Shown here: positions 9,700 to 20,432 of the stretch, piece by piece
How the letters are laid out: each line of letters opens with the position of its first letter
How positions within the stretch are numbered: position 1 is the stretch's first letter
Source of the DNA: Acinetobacter schindleri CIP 107287
GTDB taxonomy: Bacteria; Pseudomonadota; Gammaproteobacteria; Pseudomonadales; Moraxellaceae
Reading direction: 5' to 3'
Assembly (NCBI RefSeq): GCF_000368625.1
Contig: NZ_KB849576.1
Coordinates: 124,001 to 188,000 of the forward strand
Length of the DNA stretch: 64,000 nt
The notes under the pieces: generated by a model
Seen by the model: only the letters and a program-made list of their open reading frames with translations
Told to the model about the DNA's origin: nothing
Database searches by the model: none
Translations under genes and position numbers: made by a program

Positions 9700-9920
9700 G
9701 CTTGACTAGAATCCTAAGGGCCAAACGTGTTTGGTACTTAATTTTCAACCCCGCTGACGTATAAAAATAATAAATGTACGTTGATGAAAATTAAGTATTT
9801 TAATGCTCATAAACTGAATGCGGATGGTGGAGAGTGGTTTGCTATGCAAGTATAAAAGCTCGATCCAGCCTGCCAGATGAGTGACCAAAGAAGTACGTAC
9901 TTCCTTCTTTGGTCTTTTTT
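9700..9920 (+). ncRNA. Candidate small RNA ending in an intergenic terminator
   Basis: The gap 9605-10101 has no credible gene, yet contains a strong terminator hairpin at 9883-9920 that follows no coding sequence on the plus strand. A TTGACT at about 9701 could be a -35 box, but no clean -10 is seen. Together these suggest an unannotated small transcript. The start is a guess. The 79-codon minus-strand ORF here is not supported. Confidence 0.25.
9883..9920 (+). terminator. Orphan rho-independent terminator in the gap after sbmA
   Basis: GACCAAAGAAG pairs with CTTCTTTGGTC (11 base pairs, loop of about 10) and is followed by six T on the plus strand. No plus-strand gene ends nearby; the sbmA terminator is 280 bases upstream. 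Confidence 0.75.
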
Positions 9921-10125
9921 CTTGAGCAGGTTTTATCTCAAAAATAATACTGCACCACATGAAAGTTAATGCAAATAATTTCAAAAATAACCATTAAAAT
10001 GTCTCATAGTTATCATTTTTGATATTTTTAAATTTAAAAATAATTCTATTAATCAGATGCTTGTATTTGTTGTTTGCACAGTTTTGCATTATTTTATGTG
10101 AATGCTTTGGGTTGAGATATCTACG

Positions 10126-11148
10126 GTGAAACTGAAAGTATTTTTATTGATAACAATAACAATGAGCTTGGCAGCGTGTAATAGCATGCAAGGCGCAAAG
10201 AAAAATATATTACATCCTTTTCACAGTCCTCAGGAACTGATTGTGAAACGGGGCATCAATCAGCCAGATGGCAAGGCGAAAGACTATGTCTATCTATGGG
10301 ATCAACAACAGCGCCATAATACCACTCAGGCCATGTATCCACGTTCCGTCATGACGCAATATTGCCATGAACAGGGGGGCAAGTTATCCCTGCTGTATAA
10401 GAGCAAATTTGGTCTGGTGAATGATTCTGCCCAGCGTACACGTCTCGCTGCAAATCGAGGTGTTGTACAGGGAATCGGTGCCTATAAATGTACGATGGGT
10501 GATCTTGCGGAAAGCTGGATTGTGTCGATTGAACCTGTTGCGGAACGTCAGGCAGAAAATAATAGCAAGACCCGTAACGTTCGGTTGCTGACCCGACTGA
10601 TGAAAACAGCTGAAGCACATAATTTTTATCAGGCGGCTGCGAGCACTGCGAAGACAGCCAAGAAACAGGTCAATGTGGTGAAGGCAACGGCTACTGCCAA
10701 AACGTCTGTAACAGCAAAACCAACAGTAGAACAGAAAGACCACGATCGTAAAGAGCTTGAGCGCAAAGAACTGGCCAAAGTCGAAGTTGAGAAGAAAGAG
10801 CCTAAGCCGGTGACAGTTGCCGCTCCACGTGCAAGTGTGAACGAAACCCCACAACAGCAGCAAATGAAGCTGTATGTGACTGCCCGGCGTGACATTAATA
10901 ATGGTAGAAACCTGAATAATGCCTGTAATAATGCTCAGCGTGCTTATAACTATGGCAAGCAGCAAGGCACAGAAGGAACGCGGGTTTATACTGAATCCGG
11001 TATGTTGGTGGCGCGTTGTCTGACCAGTATTTCGACGTATAGCAGCCGTTTTCCAAATGCCAAAGGACAGGCTCAACGCGTCCTGAACGGACTGGCATCG
11101 CAATATAATCATGCGGGTGCTAAGAATATGTTGAAACAGCTCAATTAA
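10126..11148 (+). CDS. Outer-membrane-type lipoprotein of unknown function
   Basis: Starting at GTG 10126 the protein begins MKLKVFLLITITMSLAAC, a textbook lipoprotein signal with the lipobox LAAC and lipidated Cys18; the ATG at 10102 would add eight residues including a glutamate in front of the signal and is less likely. The 340-residue protein has an N-terminal globular part, a low-complexity Lys/Glu/Ala/Thr linker at about residues 185-240 (KELERKELAKVEVEKKE), and a C-terminal part rich in Asn and Ala (DINNGRNLNNACNNAQRAYNYGKQQG) that looks like helical repeats. The linker may reach across the periplasm. I do not recognise a named family. Confidence 0.8.
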   Translation: MKLKVFLLITITMSLAACNSMQGAKKNILHPFHSPQELIVKRGINQPDGKAKDYVYLWDQQQRHNTTQAMYPRSVMTQYCHEQGGKLSLLYKSKFGLVNDSAQRTRLAANRGVVQGIGAYKCTMGDLAESWIVSIEPVAERQAENNSKTRNVRLLTRLMKTAEAHNFYQAAASTAKTAKKQVNVVKATATAKTSVTAKPTVEQKDHDRKELERKELAKVEVEKKEPKPVTVAAPRASVNETPQQQQMKLYVTARRDINNGRNLNNACNNAQRAYNYGKQQGTEGTRVYTESGMLVARCLTSISTYSSRFPNAKGQAQRVLNGLASQYNHAGAKNMLKQLN

Positions 11149-11173
11149 AAGAATCTGACTTTAATCGATAAGA

Positions 11174-11206
11174 ATGCCACGCTTTAGGAACGTGGCATTT
11201 TTATTT
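11174..11206 (+). terminator. Rho-independent terminator after the lipoprotein gene
   Basis: ATGCCACG pairs with CGTGGCAT around a 9-base loop, followed by TTTTATTTT. Confidence 0.9.
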
Positions 11207-11341
11207 TGAAATTGGGTGAATGCCTAGCATAATCAACGCGCCAAGTACTTTGCTAAAAATCAGATTGATTTTGCAATGCAATAACAGATGAACTGTTATG
11301 CTTTGTGGTACAAAGGGCAAACTGTTCATCGGAGTTTGCTT

Positions 11342-11863
11342 ATGTCTCGCCATGTTTCTCCTGTAAGCCACAGATTTTCCCAAATCGTTCGTTCTGCGCT
11401 GATGGCAACTGCCTTGTTGGGAGTAGTGCAAATAGCAAATGCAGGCCCAACGGTCGATCAGCTCAGTAATTGTCTGGAGAGGTCTACCACAACTGCCGAT
11501 AAAACCACGGTGATGCAATGGACCTTTGTGGCCTTGTCTGCACATCCGGACTTAAAAGCCTATAGCAATGTATCAGCCCAGCAGAAGGAAAGTCTGGATA
11601 AAAATCTGGCTTCAGTATTACAGCGTATTTTAGTTGAGCAATGTTCGGCACAGACCAAAGCGGTAATTCAGGCAGAAGGTCTGGAGGCTGTGGGGAATAG
11701 TTTTCAGGGACTCGGACGTAGTACGGGTGAGGAAATTTTAAAGAATCCTGAAATCAACAATCAGCTTAAAGGTATATTGCGTTATGTAGATCTGAATAAG
11801 CTGGTAACCACGTTTTTAACGCCAGATATTTGGAATAAGTTGGGTTCGATAAGAAGTAAATAA
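11342..11863 (+). CDS. Exported hypothetical protein, 173 aa
   Basis: The ATG at 11342 follows GGAG at a spacing of eight bases and gives MSRHVSPVSHRFSQIVRSALMATALLG, a signal peptide likely cut after ANA near residue 35. An upstream ATG at 11288 lacks a binding site and would bury the signal. The mature part is about 138 residues, mostly helical, with two cysteines (LSNCLE and EQCSA) that could form a disulfide. The fold and role are unknown; a periplasmic location is inferred. It has its own terminator. Confidence 0.75.
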   Translation: MSRHVSPVSHRFSQIVRSALMATALLGVVQIANAGPTVDQLSNCLERSTTTADKTTVMQWTFVALSAHPDLKAYSNVSAQQKESLDKNLASVLQRILVEQCSAQTKAVIQAEGLEAVGNSFQGLGRSTGEEILKNPEINNQLKGILRYVDLNKLVTTFLTPDIWNKLGSIRSK

Positions 11864-11874
11864 TATGAAATGAA

Positions 11875-11901
11875 AAATCCTCCGATACTGGAGGATTTTT
11901 T
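11875..11901 (+). terminator. Bidirectional terminator between the exported protein and the DASS transporter
   Basis: AAATCCTCC and GGAGGATTTTTT form a stem around GATACT. It can serve the plus-strand gene ending at 11863 and the minus-strand gene ending at 11924. Confidence 0.9.
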
Positions 11902-11923
11902 ATGAGGTACTAAATATAAGTAT

Positions 11924-13567
11924 TTATTTCCATGCTTCTGGGAAGCTGAATAAATCCAATCCAAAAGCAAGCGGGAAAATAAAATAGACTGAAGCTACAA
12001 TTAAAAGGGTAGCGAGAACAGTGACTAATGTCCCTTGCATAAGCATATCGCGAATACTGACTTTACCCGTTGCAAAGATAACGGCTTGAGATGGTGTGCC
12101 AATAGGTAACATAAAGGCAAAGCCAGCACCAAGTGCAGCAGCTGTCATTAAAGGTAAGGGGTGTACATCTAGGGCTAGAGCCAAAGTAGCGGCAATCGGC
12201 ACAAAAATTGTCGTTACAGCAGTATTTGGCGAGACTTGAGTAATACTAATCGTTAGTGCTGTTGTTAATAATAATGCAATTAAATATGGCATATTTTTTA
12301 ATAGCAGTAACTGCTGACCAATCCACTGTGAAAGATCTGTATTACTAAAACCAGCAGCTAAGGCAAGGCCACCCCCGACCAGTAATAAAACATCCCAAGG
12401 CATTTCATTAAGCGAATCTGCATTTAAAAGGCGTTTCCCATCTGTTGCAGGTATTGCATAAAGTGCCATAGCAGCTGTAATAGCAATCATGGTATCCGAA
12501 ATGCCTGGAATAATATCTTTCCAGATAAATGTACGGGTTAGCCACATAAATGCAGTGACTGCAAATACGATCGCGACCGCTTTTTCTTCATAAGACATTT
12601 TGCCTAAGCGGGTTTTTTCTGACTGAATAAATGCCTTACCTTCAGTAATTTTCTTCGCTTTCATTGGATAGGCAATTTTGGTCAACCAGAAGGTCGTGAA
12701 TATGGCGAGAATTAAGCAAAGGGGAAAAGCAAAAATGAACCATTGTGCAAATCCAATTTCATAACCATAAATTTCCTTGACCAATCCTGCCAGAATCAGG
12801 TTGGGTGGCGTACCAATCAGGGTTGCACTGCCACCGATAATGCCACCAAATCCAATTGCAAAAACAATGGCTTTAGTAAATTTGATTTCATCATCCAGAT
12901 CGTGGCTTGTTTCTTGTTTGAGTAAGGAAATGATTTTATAGACAATTGCCATTCCAATTGGTAACAGCATCATGACCGTTGCTACGTTTGAAATCCACAT
13001 GGATAAAAACGCTGTGGCGAACATAAATCCATAAATCAGACCATTCACAGTAGACCCGGAAAAACTGATAATACCTAATGAAATGCGTTCGTGCAGATTC
13101 CATTTTTCAATTGCAATCGCGATTGCAAAGCCACCTAAGAATAAGAAAATATTCGGGTCGGTATAACTGGAGGTGACTTTGGCGATGGTCAAAGTCCCCA
13201 TCATTGGCATCACGACAATAGGCAGCAAAGAGGTAATGCCTAAAGGTAGAACTTCTAAAATCCACCAGATGGAAAGCCAGGCGGTGAGTGCTAAAACACC
13301 TTGACCTTCTGAAGATAAGCCTTCAAAGCTCATGCCAAAGTATAGCCATACAAATACCAATGGACCGAGGAATAATCCGAGCCATTGGGTTTTATTGTAA
13401 GAACCTTTGAACCCATTCTGTTGTTTAGTATTAGAGTGATTATTGTCAGATGAATCTGAGTTCGCTTGAATCTGTTGAGACAAAATAAAGTGTGGATTTA
13501 AACGTTTGAATAGGTCCTTAGTTTTATGATGTCTGGACCAGACAGTATTCCAAAGTTGGTTGATCAT
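11924..13567 (-). CDS. DASS (SLC13) family sodium:dicarboxylate/anion transporter
   Basis: This 547-residue inner-membrane protein has a hydrophilic N-terminal tail of about 60 residues, then about a dozen helices. DASS features are clear: ISNVATVMMLLP in the first half and its pseudo-repeat VSPNTAVTTIFVP in the second, GSATLIGTPPNLILAG and LPIGTPSQAVIFATGKV. In characterised members these hairpins hold the sodium sites and substrate. Here the canonical SNT triplets read SNV and PNT, so ion coupling or substrate may differ from the classic succinate carriers. An AAGGAGA site precedes the ATG. The substrate cannot be told from sequence. Confidence 0.9.
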   Translation of the reverse strand: MINQLWNTVWSRHHKTKDLFKRLNPHFILSQQIQANSDSSDNNHSNTKQQNGFKGSYNKTQWLGLFLGPLVFVWLYFGMSFEGLSSEGQGVLALTAWLSIWWILEVLPLGITSLLPIVVMPMMGTLTIAKVTSSYTDPNIFLFLGGFAIAIAIEKWNLHERISLGIISFSGSTVNGLIYGFMFATAFLSMWISNVATVMMLLPIGMAIVYKIISLLKQETSHDLDDEIKFTKAIVFAIGFGGIIGGSATLIGTPPNLILAGLVKEIYGYEIGFAQWFIFAFPLCLILAIFTTFWLTKIAYPMKAKKITEGKAFIQSEKTRLGKMSYEEKAVAIVFAVTAFMWLTRTFIWKDIIPGISDTMIAITAAMALYAIPATDGKRLLNADSLNEMPWDVLLLVGGGLALAAGFSNTDLSQWIGQQLLLLKNMPYLIALLLTTALTISITQVSPNTAVTTIFVPIAATLALALDVHPLPLMTAAALGAGFAFMLPIGTPSQAVIFATGKVSIRDMLMQGTLVTVLATLLIVASVYFIFPLAFGLDLFSFPEAWK

Positions 13568-13756
13568 TGATTTTTCTCCTTGTACCTGAATTTTGGGTGA
13601 CAGATAGGTGAATAATCAAAGATCTTTGGAGTATATGTTTATGTTGTGGTGGTATGCAGTATTTAATTAGAGCTTTTTAGGTCTTATTCGCGCTTGCTGT
13701 CAAAATACCTCTTCCTTGCGCAGCAGTGCTGCTCATCACTTGCGTTTGTTTTTAAA

Positions 13757-13901
13757 GACCTCTCCCTAACCCTCTCCTAAAAAGAGAGGGAATATCCAAT
13801 ATTAAATTCATGACGGCATTTAATTTATAATGAAAGCTCCTTCTCCCACTGGGATGAGAATCCTCAAAATATATTTTGAGTTCGCAAGGGGATGAGGGTG
13901 C
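13757..13901. repeat. REP-like palindromic repeat, copy 1 (two modules)
   Basis: Two GC-richer modules stand in AT-rich DNA: 13757-13798 (CCTCTCCCTAACCCTCTCC, then GAGAGGG) and 13834-13901 (CTCCTTCTCCCACTGGGATG, ending GGGGATGAGGG). The spacer resembles that of the copy at 57787-57936, so the whole 145-base unit is a family member. The gap 13568-14091 holds nothing else apart from the upstream region of the DASS gene. Confidence 0.75.
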
Positions 13902-14091
13902 TAAACACACATAAAAAAAGAACTTTGAAAGTTGTATACGTCCTAAGTCTTCAAATTTTGCGATGGAGGAGGCTTTTTTAATAGCTATGTTATTTTTTAG
14001 ATGATATAAACTCATAAAAATTAGGTGAAATCAGTAATTTGCTAATAGATAATTTTTTTAAAAAGCAATCAAAAAATGAGGAAAAATTTAT

Positions 14092-15012
14092 ATGGGGATT
14101 ACTGAACTTGAGGTTAATGCACGTTTAGTTTTACTTGTGTACGAAGCATTATTAAAATCTTTTTGGAGAAAATAGACCTTAAAGAATTTTTTAAGAAATA
14201 CAGGTATAAGTGAACATATAATTTCAAGTTGGGGAGAAGGTGAGTCAAAACGTGAATTTTTAGATCGGCTATTTACAGCCTTATCAAAAAATCAAAAAGG
14301 AAAGTTTGTTTTAATTAAATGGGCTCATGAATTGTCAGAACAAAGAACGTTTCCTGATCTACGGGGTTGGGAAGATTCCGATTTAAAAATACAACAAGCA
14401 AATAAGGCAGTTACAGAATTAAGATATTACGTAAATAAAAAATTAGATGAATTAACATTAGAAAACGAAAAGCAAAAAACAAAAGAAAACGTAGAAAAAA
14501 TTAATAAGGAAATTAAAAAAGCACTTATTGATAGAGAGGCTTTGCAAAAAGCACTTTATGATTTATTACCATCAGTTGGTACTCAACAAGGTGGTTATGA
14601 CTTTGAAAAGTGGTTTTATGAAGCTTTAGATTATTCAGATATTCAAAGTAGAAGACCTTATAAGGTTGATGGTCGACAGATTGATGGTTCTTTAACACTT
14701 GAAGGTACAACATATTTAGTGGAATTGAAATTTACTCAAAAACAGATTGGTTCAGGTGATATTGATAGTTTTAAAGCAAAGATTGATAAAATGGCTGATA
14801 ATACAATGGGAATTTTTGTATCAATGTCAGGTTATTCTTCTCAGGCTGTTAAAGAGGCATCAGGACGAAAAACTACTCTCATTCTTTTAGAATCAAGTCA
14901 TATCTTTGCATTTTTACAAGGTGTTGATGCATTGGATGAAATAATAAAAAGAAGTAGAAGGCATGTGTCTCAAACATCAGAAGCCTTATTATCAAGTAGT
15001 CATATAGAATAA
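14092..15012 (+). pseudogene. Mrr-like restriction endonuclease gene interrupted by one amber codon
   Basis: ATG at 14092 opens MGITELEVNARLV, which runs 27 codons to a TAG at 14173-14175; the same frame then stays open to 15012, giving a 306-codon gene if the stop is ignored. The surviving part has a Lys/Glu-rich coiled coil (about restored residues 100-155) and then a PD-(D/E)XK nuclease core: GYDFEKWF, DGRQIDGS with the catalytic Asp, and TYLVELKF with the ExK pair. This resembles the Mrr catalytic domain, used against modified or foreign DNA. The DNA is much more AT-rich than gatB next door, suggesting transfer. A TTG at 14332 could restart translation and keep the nuclease core (226 aa). 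No methylase lies nearby. Confidence 0.8.
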
Positions 15013-15040
15013 AAAAACCCGCTCTAAAGCGGGTTTTTTT
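15011..15040. terminator. Bidirectional terminator between the nuclease pseudogene and gatB
   Basis: A7-CCCGCT, CTAA loop, AGCGGG-T7: symmetrical, overlapping the plus-strand stop and 18 bases from the gatB stop on the other strand. Confidence 0.92.
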
Positions 15041-15057
15041 ATTAAAGAAAGATCAGA

Positions 15058-16533
15058 TTAACCAATCAACTTCTTCATCAACTCATTCACTTGAGCAGGA
15101 TTTGCTTTGCCTTTTGCAGCTTTCATCACTTGACCAACCAGACCGTTGAACGCTTTCTCTTTACCAGATTTATATTCTTCAACCATCTTCTCATTGGTAG
15201 CAAGAACTTCTTTAATAATCGCTTCGATTGCGCCTGTATCAGTTTCCTGTTTCAAGCCTTTTTCCGCAATAATTTCGTCCGCAGATTTGCCTTCGTCCCA
15301 CATAAAGCCGAATACTTGTTTCGCAATCTTACCGTTAATCGTATTATCCACAATACGCGCGATCATACCGCCAAGTTTTTCCGCAGATACAGGCGATTCA
15401 GCTAAGTCTAAGCCTGCTTTGTTTAAAGCCCCTGAGAATTCGCCCATCACCCAGTTTGCAGACACTTTACCTTGTGCAGCGCCACCAGCAGCAGCAACAA
15501 CAGCTTCATAGAACTCTGACATTTCACGTGTCAGCGTTAGAACGTGCGCATCGTACTCAGTCACGCCAAAGTCAGCCACAAAACGCGCACGACGTGCCGC
15601 AGGAAGCTCAGGAAGTGCCGCACGTGCCGCTTCAATTTGCGCGTCAGCAATCACCACAGGCAACAAGTCTGGATCTGGGAAGTAGCGGTAATCGTTTGCT
15701 TCTTCTTTCGAACGCATTGAACGCGTTTCCATCTTCACAGGGTCGAACAAACGTGTTTCTTGGTCAATCGTGCCATCCCATTCCAGAATTTCCATTTGAC
15801 GTTCAATTTCAACATTGATCGCTTGCTCAATGAAACGGAATGAGTTCAGGTTCTTCAATTCACAGCGTGTGCCGAACGGTTGACCTGGGCGACGTAAAGA
15901 CACGTTACAGTCAGCACGGAAAGAACCTTCCGCCATGTTACCGTCAGAGATCCCTAACCAGCGTACCAATGTATGAATTGCTTTAATGTAGGCAACCGCT
16001 TCTTCCACAGAACGCATATCGGGTTCAGATACGATTTCAAGCAGCGGCGTACCGGCACGGTTTAAATCGATACCAGACATGCCTTCAAACTGGTCATGAA
16101 TCGATTTACCTGCATCTTCCTCAAGGTGTGCACGCGTCACACCAATACGTTTGGTTGTGCCATCTTCAAGCTGGATGTCGATATGACCCAAACCCACAAT
16201 CGGGTTATCCATTTGGCTGATTTGGTAGCCTTTTGGAGAGTCCGGGTAGAAATAGTTTTTACGTGCGAACACAGATGCTTGGTCAATGTAAGCATCAATC
16301 CCCAAACCAAAGCGAATCGCAAGATCAACTACTTCTTTGTTCAATACTGGCAATACGCCCGGCATCGCCAAATCTACAAGGCTGGCTTGCGTATTTGGAT
16401 CATTACCGAAAACAGTCGATGAACCCGAGAAGATTTTAGATTTGGTCGCAAGCTGAGTGTGAATCTCGATACCAATAACGACTTCCCAACCATCAATCAG
16501 GTTTGATTTAGGTTTAGCGTTGTTCTTCGCCAT
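15058..16533 (-). CDS. gatB: Aspartyl/glutamyl-tRNA amidotransferase subunit B (GatB)
   Basis: GatB is the kinase/transamidase subunit of GatCAB, which converts Glu-tRNA(Gln) and/or Asp-tRNA(Asn) to the amidated forms in the cytosol. The 491-residue protein shows the family opening [13 protein letters not shown], then [28 protein letters not shown], and a C-terminal YqeY-like helical domain ([18 protein letters not shown]). It is the distal gene of gatC-gatA-gatB; its ATG uses the last A of the gatA stop (TAATG), indicating coupling. Confidence 0.97.
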   Translation of the reverse strand: MAKNNAKPKSNLIDGWEVVIGIEIHTQLATKSKIFSGSSTVFGNDPNTQASLVDLAMPGVLPVLNKEVVDLAIRFGLGIDAYIDQASVFARKNYFYPDSPKGYQISQMDNPIVGLGHIDIQLEDGTTKRIGVTRAHLEEDAGKSIHDQFEGMSGIDLNRAGTPLLEIVSEPDMRSVEEAVAYIKAIHTLVRWLGISDGNMAEGSFRADCNVSLRRPGQPFGTRCELKNLNSFRFIEQAINVEIERQMEILEWDGTIDQETRLFDPVKMETRSMRSKEEANDYRYFPDPDLLPVVIADAQIEAARAALPELPAARRARFVADFGVTEYDAHVLTLTREMSEFYEAVVAAAGGAAQGKVSANWVMGEFSGALNKAGLDLAESPVSAEKLGGMIARIVDNTINGKIAKQVFGFMWDEGKSADEIIAEKGLKQETDTGAIEAIIKEVLATNEKMVEEYKSGKEKAFNGLVGQVMKAAKGKANPAQVNELMKKLIG

Positions 16534-18011
16534 TATGCATTCTCCTCAGCAATTGCAGCGCGTTTTGTATGCCAATCTGTTGCTTGTTGATACTGGTGTA
16601 CCACAGACAACAGTTGAGATTCTGACCAGTAGTTACCAATCAGCTGTAAGCCAACCGGCAAGTTGTTATGGTCAAAACCAACAGGCGCGTTAATCGCAGG
16701 AAGACCTGCCAGGTTTACCGCAAGTGTATAAATATCGCCCAGATACATTTCAACCGGCGTTAAATCCGCACCGATTTTATAGGCAGTCGTTGGCGCAGAA
16801 GGAGCAGCAATCACATCGACAGATTCAAAAGCTTTAAGGAAATCTTGCTGGATCAGACGGCGTACTTTCTGTGCTTTTACATAATAAGCATCGTAATAAC
16901 CAGCAGACAGGGCATAGGTACCAATCAGGATACGACGCTGAACTTCGGCACCGAAACCTTCTGAACGGGAACGTTTATATAGGTCGAGAAGATCTTTAGG
17001 CTCTTCACAACGGTAGCCATAACGCACGCCGTCATAACGAGACAGGTTTGAAGATGCTTCGGCAGGTGCGATCAGGTAATACGTTGGAACATAGGCTTCT
17101 GTCATGTCGAGATCAATCTCAACCAGAATAGCGCCCATTTCTTCCAGTTTTTTTAAGGATTCTTCAACGCGTGCTTTTACATCAGCGGCAAGACCCTCAA
17201 CATTGAAGTACTGTTTTGGAATACCAATACGTAGGCCTTTCACAGATGTGCCGTTCAGGTTTGCCACATAATCATCTACTTCTTTTTCCATTGAAGTAGA
17301 GTCTTTAGCATCGTGGCCTGCCATGACATTCATCAGGTAAGCACAGTCTTCCGCAGAACGTGCCATTGGACCACCTTGGTCCAATGATGATGCGTACGCG
17401 ATCATACCGAAACGCGATACACGGCCATAAGTCGGTTTCAGACCAGTCAGACCACAGAAAGAGGCTGGCTGACGGATCGAACCACCAGTATCAGTACCGG
17501 TTGCAAATGGCGCCAGATCAGCCGCTACAACCGCAGCAGAACCGCCTGAAGAGCCACCCGGAACATGATCCAGTGCCCAAGGGTTTTTGGTCGCGCCAAA
17601 GTAAGATGATTCGGAAGTTGAACCCATGGCGAATTCGTCCATGTTCACTTTACCAAGCGTCACCAGGCCCGCAGCTTTACCTTTCGCTACAACGGTCGCG
17701 TCGTAAGGAGAGATAAAATTGTCCAGCATTTTAGAACCAGCAGTCGTTTTAATGCCTTGGGTACAGAAGATGTCTTTATGTGCAATTGGCACACCAGTCA
17801 GCACATTTGCGCTACCAGCACGACGCAGTGCGTCAGCAGCATCGGCTTGTGCCAGTGCTTGCTCAGCGGTCACAGTCACGTATGACTTCACTTGAGCATC
17901 CACTTTTTCGATGCGTTTTAAGTAATGTTCAGTCAATTCGCGTGATGAAAATTTAGCATTGGCCAAACCTTCGGTAAGTTCACGAATTGATAGGCGGTGT
18001 AAATCTGTCAT
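16533..18011 (-). CDS. gatA: Aspartyl/glutamyl-tRNA amidotransferase subunit A (GatA)
   Basis: GatA is the glutaminase (amidase-signature) subunit that supplies ammonia to GatB. The catalytic Ser-cisSer-Lys elements are visible: [12 protein letters not shown] with the lysine, [20 protein letters not shown], and [14 protein letters not shown] carrying the nucleophile serine. At 492 residues it is full length. It lies between gatC and gatB in one minus-strand operon, 52 bases after gatC. Confidence 0.97.
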   Translation of the reverse strand: MTDLHRLSIRELTEGLANAKFSSRELTEHYLKRIEKVDAQVKSYVTVTAEQALAQADAADALRRAGSANVLTGVPIAHKDIFCTQGIKTTAGSKMLDNFISPYDATVVAKGKAAGLVTLGKVNMDEFAMGSTSESSYFGATKNPWALDHVPGGSSGGSAAVVAADLAPFATGTDTGGSIRQPASFCGLTGLKPTYGRVSRFGMIAYASSLDQGGPMARSAEDCAYLMNVMAGHDAKDSTSMEKEVDDYVANLNGTSVKGLRIGIPKQYFNVEGLAADVKARVEESLKKLEEMGAILVEIDLDMTEAYVPTYYLIAPAEASSNLSRYDGVRYGYRCEEPKDLLDLYKRSRSEGFGAEVQRRILIGTYALSAGYYDAYYVKAQKVRRLIQQDFLKAFESVDVIAAPSAPTTAYKIGADLTPVEMYLGDIYTLAVNLAGLPAINAPVGFDHNNLPVGLQLIGNYWSESQLLSVVHQYQQATDWHTKRAAIAEENA

Positions 18012-18063
18012 GAGAAATAATTCTTTACGTTTAATTTAATAAAAAGATTGAACTGGATAGTAA

Positions 18064-18378
18064 TTACTCAATTACGCGAGGAACAAGGTACAAGCCATCC
18101 TGTACCACTGGCGCAACTGCCTGATATTCATCACGGTGATTACTTTCACTCACTACATCTTCACGTAATGGCTGAGGATGGTCGAAAGGGCTTTTTAATG
18201 GTTCAACACCGTCAGTATTGATACCTTTCAGCGTTTCCATCATGCCTAAAATTTTATTTAAAATTTGAGCATATTCAGCAGATTGCGTATCATTCAGCGA
18301 TAATCGTGCAAGGTTCGCAATAGCTGAAACTGTTTCTGCATTTAAATCTGCAGAATGCTGTGCATCCGATGTAGACAT
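18064..18378 (-). CDS. gatC: Aspartyl/glutamyl-tRNA amidotransferase subunit C (GatC)
   Basis: This 104-residue subunit clamps GatA and GatB together. The family core is visible as TVSAIANLARLSLNDTQ, LNKILGMMETLKGINTDGVEPL and PLREDVV, and it ends with LVPRVIE. An AGGTAAT stretch precedes the ATG. It is the first gene of the operon and is divergent from mreB; the 133-base space between them must hold both promoters. Confidence 0.95.
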   Translation of the reverse strand: MSTSDAQHSADLNAETVSAIANLARLSLNDTQSAEYAQILNKILGMMETLKGINTDGVEPLKSPFDHPQPLREDVVSESNHRDEYQAVAPVVQDGLYLVPRVIE

Positions 18379-18490
18379 AACATTACCTAATCAGTATTAA
18401 AAAAAAATCAAATTATCATGCGTTATGATAAGCGATTGACTTGTCCAAAGCATCACATTTAGTTAAAGTTGCCACCTTGCGTCCATATAA

Positions 18491-19558
<1,068 letters not shown>

Positions 19559-19574
19559 GAACAGGACACGGCGG

Positions 19575-20432
19575 GTGCAAACACATCTGTTTTCTCGACA
19601 ACCGCCATCTTTTCGCTCATTCGTCATTGCGTTGGTGACCTGTCTGGTGGTGCTTTTCTTTGATTGGCGCATGCCTCATCTGGTTCAACCTGCAAGGGAT
19701 GTGCTGAATGCGGCATATAATCCGATATATGCTGTGGCCAGTTATCCTGTATTGTCGCGAGAATGGCTGAATCAACAAACCAAGTCTGAAGCACAACTGC
19801 GTCGTGAAAATACCGCGATGCAGGCTGAGCTATTACAGGCGCAGGTACGCTTACAGAAAATTTCTGAACTGTCTGCTGAAAATACCCGTCTGCGCGGGTT
19901 GCTGGACACGCCTTTAATTATTGATGGACGTATGGAAATTGCAGAAGTGATTGGTACTGATGCCGATCCGCTGCGTCATATCATCGTGATTAACCGGGGT
20001 TCTAACAGCCACCTACGGATAGGACAGACTGTGCTGGATGACAAGGGGATCATGGGACAGATCATTAGTGTCTATCCGCATAGTAGCCGTGTCATGCTGC
20101 TCTCAGATAAAGAACATTCACTTTCAGTACGTCTGGAACACACTGGCATGCGTGCCATCGTCTCGGGGACGGGTGATCTTGGGCGTCTGAAAATGGAATA
20201 TGTACCGACCAGTGCCAACATCAAAGTCGGTGAAAAAGTTTATAGCTCAGGTTTGGGACAGCATTTCCCGGCAGGTTATCTGGTTGGCACCGTCTCTAAA
20301 GTACAACGTCATAATTCAGGTGAATTTGCCCAGATTGATGTGATTCCGGCAGCACAGCTGGCTGGTGGTCATCATGTGGTGGTACTGTTTTCTGATTCAT
20401 TAGCGATGGAGCAGCCACATGTCGATCGCTAA
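19575..20432 (+). CDS. mreC: Rod-shape-determining protein MreC
   Basis: MreC is a bitopic periplasmic protein linking MreB to the PBP2/RodA machinery. The GTG at 19575 follows an AGGA stretch. There is one transmembrane helix at about residues 14-32 (FVIALVTCLVVLFFDW), a coiled coil (LRRENTAMQAELLQAQVRLQKISEL) and two beta domains, with GIMGQIISVYPHSSRVMLL and SGLGQHFPAGYLVGTV as family motifs. Its end overlaps the mreD start. Confidence 0.95.
   Translation: MQTHLFSRQPPSFRSFVIALVTCLVVLFFDWRMPHLVQPARDVLNAAYNPIYAVASYPVLSREWLNQQTKSEAQLRRENTAMQAELLQAQVRLQKISELSAENTRLRGLLDTPLIIDGRMEIAEVIGTDADPLRHIIVINRGSNSHLRIGQTVLDDKGIMGQIISVYPHSSRVMLLSDKEHSLSVRLEHTGMRAIVSGTGDLGRLKMEYVPTSANIKVGEKVYSSGLGQHFPAGYLVGTVSKVQRHNSGEFAQIDVIPAAQLAGGHHVVVLFSDSLAMEQPHVDR

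Noticed and set aside
9745-9984. 79-codon minus-strand ORF in the gap after sbmA
   Set aside because: Crosses the strong terminator hairpin, has no ribosome-binding site, and the protein looks random.
10384-11112. Long minus-strand ORF (242 codons) antisense to the lipoprotein gene
   Set aside because: Arises from the biased codon use of the lipoprotein gene; the plus-strand frame has a clear lipobox and terminator.
13752-14015. 87-codon minus-strand ORF across the repeat
   Set aside because: Its C-terminal SLFRRGLGRG part is just the translation of the palindromic repeat, and the rest is low-complexity AT-rich sequence.
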